Of a stretch of DNA of 64,000 nucleotides, positions 52,660-61,127 are shown in pieces. Source of the DNA: CAZIFG01 sp964539135 (GTDB taxonomy: Bacteria; Margulisbacteria; Marinamargulisbacteria; GCA-2716485; CAZIFG01). Below the pieces are notes generated by a model. It saw only the letters and a program-made list of their open reading frames with translations, had not been told where the DNA came from and made no database searches. The translations under genes were made by a program, and so were the position numbers. Where the stretch lies: positions 45,358 through 109,357 of the forward strand of contig CAZIFG010000004.1 of NCBI GenBank assembly GCA_964539135.1, given 5' to 3'. Each line of letters begins with the position of its first letter. The stretch's first letter is position 1.

Positions 52660-55119
52660 TTATTTACCCTCCGGTAGGGTGTGAAAGTCTTCACTGTTGA
52701 CAATGGCCAAGCTCATTCCCATTAAAAAATAAAAAATAACGGCCGTTGCGACAACGCTAAAGTTGAACATAAGCTGCGCCAATTGAATAAAACATCCAGA
52801 AATACAGGCCATAGAAAAAAGCATATAAGGAGAGTGTCTATAGGTATATATTTTTTTAAGTGTGATATAAAGCCATGTGAACAAGAGATAGACATAGAAA
52901 ATAAGAAACCCAATAACCCCACGTGTTGCAAGTGTATTCAAATATTCATTATGAAGACGATCCGGGGTTAAATGATGGCCCCCCTCTAAAATACCATAAA
53001 TGGGTTCGCGATAAAGCGGGTAGATGAATTTGATGGTATCCTGTCCGGAGCCAAAAAAGATATAGTCTTTAATCCAAGGAATAGAGGTACGCCACATCGA
53101 AAGACGCGCGTTGTTTTCCATATTATTACCAGCGCTTTCAATATCATAAGCCCCTGTTTTTTGTTTGATGTTCTGAGCAACACGCAGCGCATCCGCATCC
53201 ACAGAATCAACAGCAGATGCAGACTGTGTGCTCAGAAAAAGAGAGGTGATGATAATGAAAACAAACGCCAAGATCCCAGATCCAATGACATATTGAACAT
53301 TGCGACGATGGGCAGAAAACTGAAATTGAATACTAACTGCATAAAAGAGCGTAAAAAGACCAATAATACTCAAAGTAGTCACAATAGAAAGAGGAGATAA
53401 GACATGGGTAATACTGTTTCTGATTTCACCAAAAAACAAGGGGGCTGTGGGGACAACAGCCGTTACCCCTAACATTAAAATGAAGGAAAAAGACCAGATA
53501 TCAAAGCGGTCTTGAAAACTCTGTCTCGCAAACAGAACCAGTAAAATCATCAAAGAAAAATAAATTAAGGAGTCTTGAGCCGAAACACTGGCAAATTGAA
53601 CAAGGCTGAACCCGACAACCAAAGCAAGTCGGATAAAAATAGGAACTGCAGATTGAAATCGATACAGCAATAAAGCCATGATGCCAATCACGCAAAGTTT
53701 AGAAATAAGAACAAAAGAGGCGGGTAAAAAGGCGGGGATACCAAATAAGAGAAGTCCAAAAAGAGCGATAATAAAAGAACTACTGATAAAGCGTGGAAGT
53801 AGAGACTGTCCATGATCCTGGCCATGATGAAAAAAAATCCAAGAAAGGCAGAGGACCAATAAGGTGGAAAAAGTAGCCACTCCCATAAAAAAAGATTCCT
53901 GGTGAATTCTAAATGAAAAAGCAAGAATAAAAACGCCCGTAACCATGAGGGTCAAAATGGCATCTAAGATAAACTGCTTAAAGCTTTTGGTATTAAATAA
54001 ATCTAAAAGATAAAAATATAAGACGGGCATGCCGATACCAAAACCAACAAAAGTTGCCCGTGAAAAGCTAGCAAGCTGAGCATAAAAAATAGTTAAAGAG
54101 CCAATAAATAAGGCTCTTATGAGGACAGAACGCCAGGAAGGAAGTGCGGAGAAAATAAAAAAGAAAAGCATGCTTGTGGCCAGAAGTGCCCATTGGAGGC
54201 GGTCAAAACTGACCATATCAAAGGTTAAAATCAAAAAAAGAAAGGCAGAGAAACAAATAAACGGAAGTTTTTGTTTAAAAGAAGAAAGTTGAGTCTGAAC
54301 CATAGGTAACCATCCGGTAAGCCAAGAGAGAATCAAGATAACTAGGGCTTGTAGAAAAGAGGGCGTGAAAAAATCATCAAAGGCAAAAGAACCAACAAGA
54401 AGAATACTGCAAGCCAGAAGCCCCATATATAAAAAACGATGTTGAGAGGTAAGAAGAGGGGTGTGCTTTTGAGGCAAACGATTCAAATAAAAAAGCAGAG
54501 AAATGCTAATAGGTAAAGACATGGCCATATAGGCGCAATAGTGAACGGGGTTATTGATACAGGCGAAGACACGAGCTGTGGCGTCTACGCTCCAATTCAT
54601 ATAGTCAAAGCCTAAACTTTGAAAAACACCATAAATAGAGGAAAAGAAGGTGGCCACAAGCGTAGCGCCAATAATCCAGAAGAATTGTTTTTTGGTGGTC
54701 ACGAGTTTGGCAATCATAACCATAATCATGATGTAATTAAAAACGGTAACAATACCTTCCCAACGGTCATAGGATCCAATAAGAGAGAGCCGCATATCTT
54801 CAGAGAGAAAAAAAGTAATCAAATTTGTGATGCACCACAAAATAAGGGGGATTTCGACGCCTATTTTTTTCCATGAGAACCATCGGTTCGTATAAACATC
54901 AGGCCCGGTTTCAAGGGCATTATTATCAACTTGAAGACGGTAACGAATAAACCAAGCGACATAGGTAACGAGGATAGAGACCCTCATCACAAGCATTTTG
55001 TTGACTTCAAACACAGACCGGGTATAAGAGGTAAATACCAGGGGAATGCCCATCATCAAGAAAATAAAGCAGAACGTAAAAATGGAATCAAATGTAAGCT
55101 TATTTTTTAGTGTAAACAT
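52660..55119 (-). CDS. O-antigen ligase/polymerase-family membrane protein
   Basis: An 819-residue protein with about 20 membrane spans. Between about 660 and 755 is the Wzy_C/WaaL loop: LSMWRTSIPWIKDYIFFGSG and the conserved HNEYLNTLATRGVIGFLIFY. The last spans follow. It could ligate O-antigen to lipid A core, polymerise repeat units or glycosylate a pilin; WaaL, Wzy and PglL cannot be told apart by eye. The length exceeds a standard 400-residue WaaL because of extra helices. It heads ligase-TPR-hflX. Confidence 0.82.
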   Translation of the reverse strand: MFTLKNKLTFDSIFTFCFIFLMMGIPLVFTSYTRSVFEVNKMLVMRVSILVTYVAWFIRYRLQVDNNALETGPDVYTNRWFSWKKIGVEIPLILWCITNLITFFLSEDMRLSLIGSYDRWEGIVTVFNYIMIMVMIAKLVTTKKQFFWIIGATLVATFFSSIYGVFQSLGFDYMNWSVDATARVFACINNPVHYCAYMAMSLPISISLLFYLNRLPQKHTPLLTSQHRFLYMGLLACSILLVGSFAFDDFFTPSFLQALVILILSWLTGWLPMVQTQLSSFKQKLPFICFSAFLFLILTFDMVSFDRLQWALLATSMLFFFIFSALPSWRSVLIRALFIGSLTIFYAQLASFSRATFVGFGIGMPVLYFYLLDLFNTKSFKQFILDAILTLMVTGVFILAFSFRIHQESFFMGVATFSTLLVLCLSWIFFHHGQDHGQSLLPRFISSSFIIALFGLLLFGIPAFLPASFVLISKLCVIGIMALLLYRFQSAVPIFIRLALVVGFSLVQFASVSAQDSLIYFSLMILLVLFARQSFQDRFDIWSFSFILMLGVTAVVPTAPLFFGEIRNSITHVLSPLSIVTTLSIIGLFTLFYAVSIQFQFSAHRRNVQYVIGSGILAFVFIIITSLFLSTQSASAVDSVDADALRVAQNIKQKTGAYDIESAGNNMENNARLSMWRTSIPWIKDYIFFGSGQDTIKFIYPLYREPIYGILEGGHHLTPDRLHNEYLNTLATRGVIGFLIFYVYLLFTWLYITLKKIYTYRHSPYMLFSMACISGCFIQLAQLMFNFSVVATAVIFYFLMGMSLAIVNSEDFHTLPEGK

Positions 55120-55125
55120 AATGAA

Positions 55126-55156
55126 ATTATACTACCATAACAGGAAGTAGAATCAA
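55126..55156 (-). promoter_or_regulatory. O-antigen ligase gene promoter, predicted leaderless
   Basis: Minus strand: TTGATT (55156-55151), a 19-bp spacer, consensus TATAAT (55131-55126), 6 nt to ATG 55119. No Shine-Dalgarno. Confidence 0.55.
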
Positions 55157-55173
55157 ATCATTTTTTGAATCTG

Positions 55174-55830
55174 CTAATAATAATTTTCACCAATTCGAAT
55201 AACCGGTCTGTTGTTGTCTTTTCGCCATTGATTGGAATCTCTGAGGGAATAAACACAGCCACAATATTCTTGCTGATAAAAATGTTCCCGTTTAGAAATT
55301 TCATACATGCGAGCAGATCCACCATTTTTGCGCCAATTATAGGTCCAATAGGTCAAGGGGGGGTAGTGAGCGGCTGCACGGAGCCCAGATTCATTAATTT
55401 GGTTCATATCTTTCCATCTGGAAATCCCCAAACTACTGGTGAAGGTTAAGAAACCATGTTCATGAGCATAAAGTGCCGTGCGTTCAAATCGCATATCAAA
55501 GCAGGCGGTGCAGCGTTCCCCTCTTTCGGGACTCCACTCCAAGCCTTTGGTACGTTCGAACCAGGTATCTGTATCATAATCGGCATCAATAAAGGGGATA
55601 TGATGTTGAGCCGCAAAACGCTTATTTTCTTCTTTTCGAAGTTCATATTCCTTAAGAGGATGAATATTGGGGTTATAAAAAAAGATCGTATAGGGGATAG
55701 ACGCAGCGGTCATCGATTCCATGAGTTCGCCACTGCAAGGGGCGCAGCAAGAATGCAGTAAGACAGGTGCATTGTCATGAGGTGCGGTGAGTGTATTGAC
55801 CTTAGATCTTGATTTTGAATTCATTTTCAT
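55174..55830 (-). CDS. queH: Epoxyqueuosine reductase QueH
   Basis: Last step of queuosine synthesis in tRNA wobble positions; the QueH type is unrelated to QueG. The 218-residue product has the cysteine pair in LLHSCCAPCSGELME, FYNPNIHPLKEYELR, the C-x-x-C of ERCTACFDMRFERTA and CGCVYSLRDSN. The start may be ATG 55830 or 55824. It lies alone. Confidence 0.93.
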   Translation of the reverse strand: MKMNSKSRSKVNTLTAPHDNAPVLLHSCCAPCSGELMESMTAASIPYTIFFYNPNIHPLKEYELRKEENKRFAAQHHIPFIDADYDTDTWFERTKGLEWSPERGERCTACFDMRFERTALYAHEHGFLTFTSSLGISRWKDMNQINESGLRAAAHYPPLTYWTYNWRKNGGSARMYEISKREHFYQQEYCGCVYSLRDSNQWRKDNNRPVIRIGENYY

Positions 55831-55836
55831 GCATAC

Positions 55837-55866
55837 AGTGTATCTAAAGAACGGGAGATTCTACAA
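55837..55866 (-). promoter_or_regulatory. queH promoter, predicted leaderless
   Basis: Minus strand: TTGTAG (55866-55861), an 18-bp spacer, TACACT (55842-55837), 6 nt to ATG 55830. No Shine-Dalgarno. Confidence 0.4.
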
Positions 55867-55880
55867 GAGGTAAGGGTATC

Positions 55881-56444
55881 TTAATTATAAAAAAGGCTTT
55901 GAGGAATTCTAACTTTAACATAAACGTCATAGTTATTGTAGGCCTCGAAATGAGGGGTAATTTGAATGCCCAATTGAACATTATAGTCTTTTAAAAGGCC
56001 TAAGAAACCCAATCCTGATACATGATCGGACTCAAAGGATTTTTCAAGCTGTTCAAAAAACAACGTTTCAATATCGCTTCTTTCTTTAAGAACCTGAACA
56101 AATTGAGACAGATTGAATGCATTTTTTTCTTGGGTAGTATTAACCGTTTCAATTAAGATATCGCCATGATCGAGAACAATAGAAAGGGTGACGAGTCGAT
56201 TTTGATCAATAGAATATTTGATGGCATTTTCTAAAAGCTCATTGGCAATGGTGGATAAAATATTTCGGGCCTGATCATTTTGGGCATAAGGGTGGCTGTC
56301 GTCCTGAGATAAGAAATCAGACAGCGTACTGCATTGAGACCAATCTTTCATCAGCTCTAAGGGGAGTATAAAATTTTTACTGACGCTATTTTCAGCAAGA
56401 ATCTCATTTTTTTCATATAAACCGTAACGCGTTTCAGTCGGCAT
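55881..56444 (-). CDS. Small HATPase-like (GHKL) protein
   Basis: A 187-residue soluble protein without a signal peptide. ANELLENAIKYS matches the N-box of GHKL ATPases and SGLGFLGLLKDYNVQLGI resembles a G-box. There is no phosphoacceptor His or dimerisation domain, so it is not a full sensor kinase. It resembles anti-sigma/SpoIIAB- or SiaB-type small kinases, which work in partner-switching, but no antagonist or phosphatase gene is near. The SD is GGAGG before ATG 56444. Element D lies 74 bp upstream. Confidence 0.6.
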   Translation of the reverse strand: MPTETRYGLYEKNEILAENSVSKNFILPLELMKDWSQCSTLSDFLSQDDSHPYAQNDQARNILSTIANELLENAIKYSIDQNRLVTLSIVLDHGDILIETVNTTQEKNAFNLSQFVQVLKERSDIETLFFEQLEKSFESDHVSGLGFLGLLKDYNVQLGIQITPHFEAYNNYDVYVKVRIPQSLFYN

Positions 56445-56518
56445 AAAAACCTCCGCAAAGTATTAATAAGGAGAGTACCCACAAAAGAAATGGATTAAAC
56501 CTGGGATTCAGGCCCTCT

Positions 56519-56652
56519 GGGACTGTTGCGAAAGTCCTATGTTTGGATCAGCTGCAAGGCATTCCGAGTTCAAAAGGCCTTATATATCATAAATAAGGTA
56601 AGGACGAGGATAACACAGCAGATGGCCAAAATAGGCGTTTCACAACAGTCCC
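56519..56652 (+). mobile_element. MITE-like element, copy D
   Basis: 134 bp; ends GGGACTGTTGCGAAAGTCC and GGCGTTTCACAACAGTCCC. Interior blocks AAGGACGAGGATAACACAGC and GATGGCCAAAATAGGC match other copies; a short deletion explains the smaller size. Flanks CCTCT and CCTTT match at four of five bases. The right end forms the 3' end of rarA. Confidence 0.83.
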
Positions 56653-57923
56653 CCTTTATTTTTGAGAGATCTGTAATAGTCCAAGCGCTTTAAAATACTG
56701 GCTTCGTAGCCACGATTAGAGGGGGTATAAAAAGAAGGGCATCCAGGCGCATACACTTGGTCACAAATGGCATGCTCATAATCATGAGGATAGAGGTAAG
56801 GGGCAGACGAAAGTGCTTCTGCAGATAACGGTCTATGGGAATCTCGAAGATACTCGGGCATAGAATAAGGTGTGGTTTTAACATACTGAAGTGCCTGATT
56901 AATGGCCACATAGGCGGCATTGCTTTTGGGCGCCGCAGCAAAATAAGTGGTGACCTGGCTAAGCGGGATGCGAATTTCAGGCATGCCTACAAAGCGGGCG
57001 GTTTCAAGAAGTGCGCTGGCAAGCACTAAGGCATGAGGATCAGCATTGCCAATATCTTCGGAAGCAAAAATAAGAAGGCGCCGGACAATAAAAAGGGGAT
57101 CTTCACCCTGATGCAGCAATTGCGCTAAAAAATAAAGCGCAGCATCGGGATCCGAACCCCGCATGCTTTTAATATAAGCCGAAATTAAATCATAATGGTC
57201 ATCATCGCGAAGGCCTTGACCTGTTTGTAAGGGGAGTGTATTGAGATAGTCCACAGATAAAGTGGTGTCTGTGCTCGAAAGATGGGCCAGTTCGATGATG
57301 TTAAGTAGAGACCGCGCATCACCCTGCGCATGAGAAACACACCAGTCTATAGCCTCTTGTGAAAGCGTGAGTCCCAAGTTTTGGGTTGCTTTTTGAGTGA
57401 GGGTTTCCAGATCTTCTTTTTGAAGCGGATGAAGTTCAAAAATATGGCAGCGCGAAATGAGACCTGAAATCACAGAAAAAAAAGGATTTTCAGTCGTGGC
57501 CCCAATAAGAGTTAAGAGACCAGATTCGACGCTGGGCAACAGAACGTCTTGTTGTGTTTTGGTGAAGCGGTGAATTTCATCAATAAAAAGAAGGGAGCTT
57601 TGCCCCAGGCTGGCATGATGTGTGGCTTCAATCTGTATTTTTTTTAAATCCGATATACTACCCGTGACGGCATTTAGGGCCACAAAATGGGACTGTGTGC
57701 TGATAGAGAGCAATCGGGCAAGAGACGTTTTACCGCATCCAGGGCGTCCCCAAAGAATCATAGATAAAAGCTGTTTGCGTTCTATCATACGGCGAATCGG
57801 GCCCTTAGGGCCTAAAAGATGCTGCTGACCGACGTAATCCTCCAGTTTAGAAGGACTGAGCCTATACGCAAGTGGCGATGGCTTTTGAGTCTGAAACAAA
57901 GAGGGCGTATCGTGAAAAGACAC
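56640..57923 (-). CDS. rarA: Replication-associated recombination protein RarA (MgsA)
   Basis: AAA+ ATPase acting at stalled replication forks. The 427-residue product has YVGQQHLLGPKGPI, Walker A WGRPGCGKTSLAR, Walker B LLFIDEIHRF, sensor ATTENPFFSV and DARSLLNIIE. The C-terminal helical domain has RGSDPDAALYFLAQLL and EDIGNADPHAL. The last residues (G-L-L) and the TGA stop are encoded by the inverted-repeat end of element D, so the insertion rewrote the extreme C-terminus. The core ends just before, so activity is likely kept. Confidence 0.94.
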   Translation of the reverse strand: MSFHDTPSLFQTQKPSPLAYRLSPSKLEDYVGQQHLLGPKGPIRRMIERKQLLSMILWGRPGCGKTSLARLLSISTQSHFVALNAVTGSISDLKKIQIEATHHASLGQSSLLFIDEIHRFTKTQQDVLLPSVESGLLTLIGATTENPFFSVISGLISRCHIFELHPLQKEDLETLTQKATQNLGLTLSQEAIDWCVSHAQGDARSLLNIIELAHLSSTDTTLSVDYLNTLPLQTGQGLRDDDHYDLISAYIKSMRGSDPDAALYFLAQLLHQGEDPLFIVRRLLIFASEDIGNADPHALVLASALLETARFVGMPEIRIPLSQVTTYFAAAPKSNAAYVAINQALQYVKTTPYSMPEYLRDSHRPLSAEALSSAPYLYPHDYEHAICDQVYAPGCPSFYTPSNRGYEASILKRLDYYRSLKNKGGLL

Positions 57924-57932
57924 AAAAAAAGA

Positions 57933-58196
57933 CTAAGATAACAGTTGTAAAAGTAAGTGTTTTATAAACCCTAAGACTAAAAAAGCCAAAAGAGGCGAAA
58001 GATCAATGCCGATCTTAGACACCGGAATAATATTGCGAAAAGGCTCTAAAATGGGGTCTGTAAATCGGTATAAAAGAGAAATGATCTTATGAGAGGGATC
58101 ATGAGGGATCCAACTTAATAAAATACGTATCATCAATGAAACGTAAACAATTTCAAAGAAAATATCCACCAATTTGTACAAATATAAATTTATCAT
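57933..58196 (-). CDS. yggT: YggT-family membrane protein
   Basis: An 87-residue protein with two hydrophobic helices around the family motif R-I-L-L-S-W-I-P and Y-R-F-T-D-P-I-L-E-P-F-R-N-I-I-P. YggT proteins are linked to envelope integrity or osmotic tolerance. ATG 58196 is preferred; a GTG at 58214 would add six non-conserved residues. It follows proC, the common proC-yggT order. Confidence 0.88.
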   Translation of the reverse strand: MINLYLYKLVDIFFEIVYVSLMIRILLSWIPHDPSHKIISLLYRFTDPILEPFRNIIPVSKIGIDLSPLLAFLVLGFIKHLLLQLLS

Positions 58197-58217
58197 AGTA
58201 GTATCAGTATACACCTA

Positions 58218-59021
58218 TTAATCAGGATGCGACAATTCTTTAGATCGTAAAATAGCGGCTTGAACCACAGCCTGAATGTGATCACTGAGATGGCGTTCCT
58301 GAAAAACAGCAGCACCAGCCGCGGTTGTGCCATTGGGAGAGGTGATGGCCCGGATAAGATCGGGAATGGCGTGAGGATCTTTTTTGAGGGATTGGCCGGC
58401 ACCTAAAAGCGTTTGAGCCACAAAAAAACGGGCCGTATCAGCAGAAAGACCATGCTGAATGCCAATGGCAATCATGGCATCGGCAATGGCATAGAGAAAA
58501 GCGGGGCCGCTGCCGCTTAATCCTGTGACAGCGTCCATAACAGAATCGTCAATTTCCATACACTCACCTACGGATAAAAAAAAGTCACGAACAAAGGTCA
58601 GTTGAGAGGGTGTTACATTTTTTTGAGCCGCAATAGCCGTCATGCCAACCCCATAATGAACAGGGGTATTGGGCATTGCTCGAACGATAGGAATGTCTGC
58701 CCCTAAAGTCGACGAAAGGACAGAAAGGGGCGTGCCTGCCAAAAGCGAGATAATACAGGCTTTGGATGTGAGATGCGGTTTCAGAGCTTCAGCAGCAGCA
58801 TGAAGCTGTTGAGGTTTCACGGCAAGGACAATAAACGCACAGGAAGCGAGATCAACGGGACGACATTCTGTAATCCCATACTGAGATTCAATGTCAGGAG
58901 AGGGGGATGTTTTTCGAGAAAACAAAACAGTTTCAGGTGAAATAAACGCGCGAGAAAGCGCTCCCTGAAGGAGGGCCTTAGCCATATTTCCAAAGCCTAG
59001 AAAGCCAAGTGTCGGAGCCAT
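58218..59021 (-). CDS. proC: Pyrroline-5-carboxylate reductase
   Basis: Reduces pyrroline-5-carboxylate to proline. The 267-residue product has the Rossmann motif LGFLGFGNMAKALL, AVKPQ, RAMPNTPVHYGVGM and the signature DAVTGLSGSGPAFLYAIADAM. It starts 3 bp after the stop of the upstream LemA-like gene. Confidence 0.96.
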   Translation of the reverse strand: MAPTLGFLGFGNMAKALLQGALSRAFISPETVLFSRKTSPSPDIESQYGITECRPVDLASCAFIVLAVKPQQLHAAAEALKPHLTSKACIISLLAGTPLSVLSSTLGADIPIVRAMPNTPVHYGVGMTAIAAQKNVTPSQLTFVRDFFLSVGECMEIDDSVMDAVTGLSGSGPAFLYAIADAMIAIGIQHGLSADTARFFVAQTLLGAGQSLKKDPHAIPDLIRAITSPNGTTAAGAAVFQERHLSDHIQAVVQAAILRSKELSHPD

Positions 59022-59024
59022 AGA

Positions 59025-59636
59025 CTAATAAATAAGTGGGAGATGCGGATCTCCCACAAAAACAGGGGATAAAATAGGATCTACAGTTGGTAGAAACGAG
59101 AGTTGTGGAAAAGAAAGCCAACGCAAGAGTGGCGAAGAAAGTGGTGAGAGTCGTTTAGATTCGTAGAGGCTAATCTGAGCGTTATACGCCATAACAGCCA
59201 CACTTAAAAAGGTATAGTTCTGATTTAAAACTTTGAGCATAGGCTGAAGTTCTGGCGCGGTTTGGATGCCACTATCTTGATGAATTTGGGCATAAAGAGC
59301 GGCATAGCGTTCAATAAAATAAGGAAGACGCTTATCATAAGGTCCAGATTTGAATTCAGTGGAGAGGGCATTGATTTGAGAAATGAGGAAGGGTCTCTGG
59401 ATAGTGGCCCCTTGAAGAAGGGTTGAAAATTGTTTAAAGGTCCCATAGTGTTGGTAGACCATGTCATCCACCGTTACAAGACTGACTTGAGCACCCTCTT
59501 GGAGCTGAGAGGCGGTGTTTTTAAGAGACAAAATACTGCAAAAGATAAAAAAAAGCATAAAAAAAACAAGATACCGAACCCACTTAAGGAGTTTTTGTTT
59601 TCGATCTTCAGAAAGGGTATGTAAAAATAAGCCCAT
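59025..59636 (-). CDS. Single-span membrane protein, weakly LemA-like
   Basis: A 203-residue protein with a membrane segment at about 20-38 (WVRYLVFFMLFFIFCSILS) and a helical extracytoplasmic domain. The stretch L-N-Q-N-Y-T-F then Y-N-A-Q-I-S-L-Y and a following Leu/Pro-rich region recalls the end of LemA proteins, which carry a Y-N-x-x-I motif, but similarity is weak. A -10-like TATGAT ends 8 nt before the ATG. Leads the run with proC and yggT. Confidence 0.45.
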   Translation of the reverse strand: MGLFLHTLSEDRKQKLLKWVRYLVFFMLFFIFCSILSLKNTASQLQEGAQVSLVTVDDMVYQHYGTFKQFSTLLQGATIQRPFLISQINALSTEFKSGPYDKRLPYFIERYAALYAQIHQDSGIQTAPELQPMLKVLNQNYTFLSVAVMAYNAQISLYESKRLSPLSSPLLRWLSFPQLSFLPTVDPILSPVFVGDPHLPLIY

Positions 59637-59688
59637 GATCGTTAATCATACTTGAATTTTGATACTTTGAGTAGACCGATAAAATCAA

Positions 59689-59718
59689 TTGAAAAAAACA
59701 TACAGACTATGTCATAAT
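59689..59718 (+). promoter_or_regulatory. tRNA-His promoter
   Basis: TTGAAA (59689-59694), an 18-bp spacer, CATAAT (59713-59718), 12 bp before the tRNA 5' end. Confidence 0.6.
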
Positions 59719-59730
59719 AGAAGCCCTTCT

Positions 59731-59807
59731 GGTGAACGTAGCTCAGTTGGCAGAGCCCCGGATTGTGGTTCCGGTTGTCGTGGGTTCGAGCCCCATCGTT
59801 CACCCCA
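59731..59807 (+). tRNA. tRNA-His (GTG)
   Basis: A cloverleaf can be drawn by hand. Acceptor GTGAACG pairs with CGTTCAC. The extra 5' G at 59731, the tRNA-His identity base, faces C73 at 59804. The D arm is GCTC-AGTTGGCA-GAGC. Anticodon stem CCGGA/TCCGG encloses anticodon GTG at 59765-59767. The T arm has GGTTCGAGCC. CCA is encoded (59805-59807). Confidence 0.97.
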
Positions 59808-59822
59808 ACACATGAAATTTCC

Positions 59823-59852
59823 ATTACACAAAAAAAAGATATAGCCTATACT
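59823..59852 (+). promoter_or_regulatory. rmuC promoter, near-leaderless
   Basis: ATTACA (59823-59828), an 18-bp spacer, TATACT (59847-59852), 7 nt to ATG 59860. No Shine-Dalgarno. Confidence 0.4.
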
Positions 59853-59859
59853 AGTAGTC

Positions 59860-61101
59860 ATGATGATTCCAATTTTATTACTCTCAAATGCAGCGCTTTT
59901 TCTCATACTGATTGTCTTACAGATAAAAAATTCAGCCCATTCCAAAACGGGGCTTTATGACATGTTAGAAAAAGGACAAGAACGACAGGATAAACTCATT
60001 CGAGATGAAATGGCTCGAATGAAGGCCTATACAGAAACCCAGTTGAAGTCAAATCGAGAAGAGCTATCCAATGGACTGTCGGCATTGTCCTTGTCTTTAA
60101 TCAAGCAATTAACGGATGTGTCTGCGCATCAGGCAAGTTATGTTGAAAAGTTAAAAGACGGGGTGGAGAAAAAATTAACACTGATTCAAAACGACAACAA
60201 CACCAAACTAGAATCCATGAGACAGACGGTAGATGAAAAACTGCATGCCACGCTTGAAAAGCGCTTGGGAGATTCCTTTCAATTGGTCAGTAATAGATTG
60301 GAAGAAGTGCATAAAGGCTTGGGCGAAATGCAGGGCTTGGCCTTAGGCGTTGGTGACTTGAAACGGGTCTTAACCAACGTTAAAACCCGAGGCGTATGGG
60401 GAGAAGTTCAATTGCAAATGCTTTTGGATCAAATCTTAACCTCAGATCAATATGCTAAAAATGTTAAAACAAAGAAAAATGCCTCAGAGTATGTTGAATT
60501 TGCCTTAAAATTACCCGGTAAAGACAGTGCCAAAACAGATCCGATGTGGTTACCCATTGATTCTAAGTTTCCCCAAGATGCCTATGAAAATCTGTTAAAA
60601 GCCGAGGAATCTGGCAGTAAAGAGCTCATCGAACAAATGGGAAAACAGTTGGAAACCCGATTAAAAGGGGCTGCAAAAGATATTTTTACCAAATATGTGA
60701 ATCCGCCTGACACAACAGATTTTGCCATTCTATTTGTACCTGTAGAGGGGCTATATGCAGAGATATTAAGACGACCCGGTTTACAGGAATTTTGTCAAAC
60801 AGAGTATCGGGTACTGGTAGCAGGGCCTACAAATATTGCGGCACTCTTAAACTGTTTACAAATGGGATTCAGAACCTTAGCCATTGAAAAAAGAACCAGT
60901 GAAGTCTGGTCTTTACTCAGTACAGTCAAAGGAGAATTCGGTAAATTTGGGGATCTTTTGGAAAAAACACATGATAAATTGCAAACAGCGTCAAGAAGTT
61001 TAGAAGATGCCACACGAAAATCAAGAACAATAGAGCGAAAATTGGGCCATGTACAAGGCATCGGTGAGCCTGAAACAAGCACTACAGTCTTGATAGAGTA
61101 A
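59860..61101 (+). CDS. rmuC: DNA recombination protein RmuC
   Basis: Limits inversions at short inverted repeats; nuclease-fold family. The 413-residue product has an N-terminal hydrophobic anchor (about 3-20), a long coiled coil (about 30-165) and the RmuC domain. Motifs: TRGVWGEVQLQMLLDQIL, PIDSKFPQDAYENLL, FVPVEGLYAEIL and AGPTNIAALLNCLQMGF. It is notable beside a genome carrying many inverted-repeat elements, but that link is inference. Confidence 0.93.
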   Translation: MMIPILLLSNAALFLILIVLQIKNSAHSKTGLYDMLEKGQERQDKLIRDEMARMKAYTETQLKSNREELSNGLSALSLSLIKQLTDVSAHQASYVEKLKDGVEKKLTLIQNDNNTKLESMRQTVDEKLHATLEKRLGDSFQLVSNRLEEVHKGLGEMQGLALGVGDLKRVLTNVKTRGVWGEVQLQMLLDQILTSDQYAKNVKTKKNASEYVEFALKLPGKDSAKTDPMWLPIDSKFPQDAYENLLKAEESGSKELIEQMGKQLETRLKGAAKDIFTKYVNPPDTTDFAILFVPVEGLYAEILRRPGLQEFCQTEYRVLVAGPTNIAALLNCLQMGFRTLAIEKRTSEVWSLLSTVKGEFGKFGDLLEKTHDKLQTASRSLEDATRKSRTIERKLGHVQGIGEPETSTTVLIE

Positions 61102-61118
61102 AGGGCTCGAGGTATAGT
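61090..61118 (+). promoter_or_regulatory. dapA promoter, near-leaderless
   Basis: TTGATA (61090-61095), inside the rmuC 3' end, a 17-bp spacer, TATAGT (61113-61118), 9 nt to ATG 61128. Predicted leader 2-3 nt. Confidence 0.55.
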
Positions 61119-61127
61119 GAAGTCACG

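Noticed and set aside
6119..56652. CRISPR array from the repeated units
   Set aside because: Copies are single, tens of kilobases apart, in both orientations and with inverted ends; they are mobile elements, not arrays.
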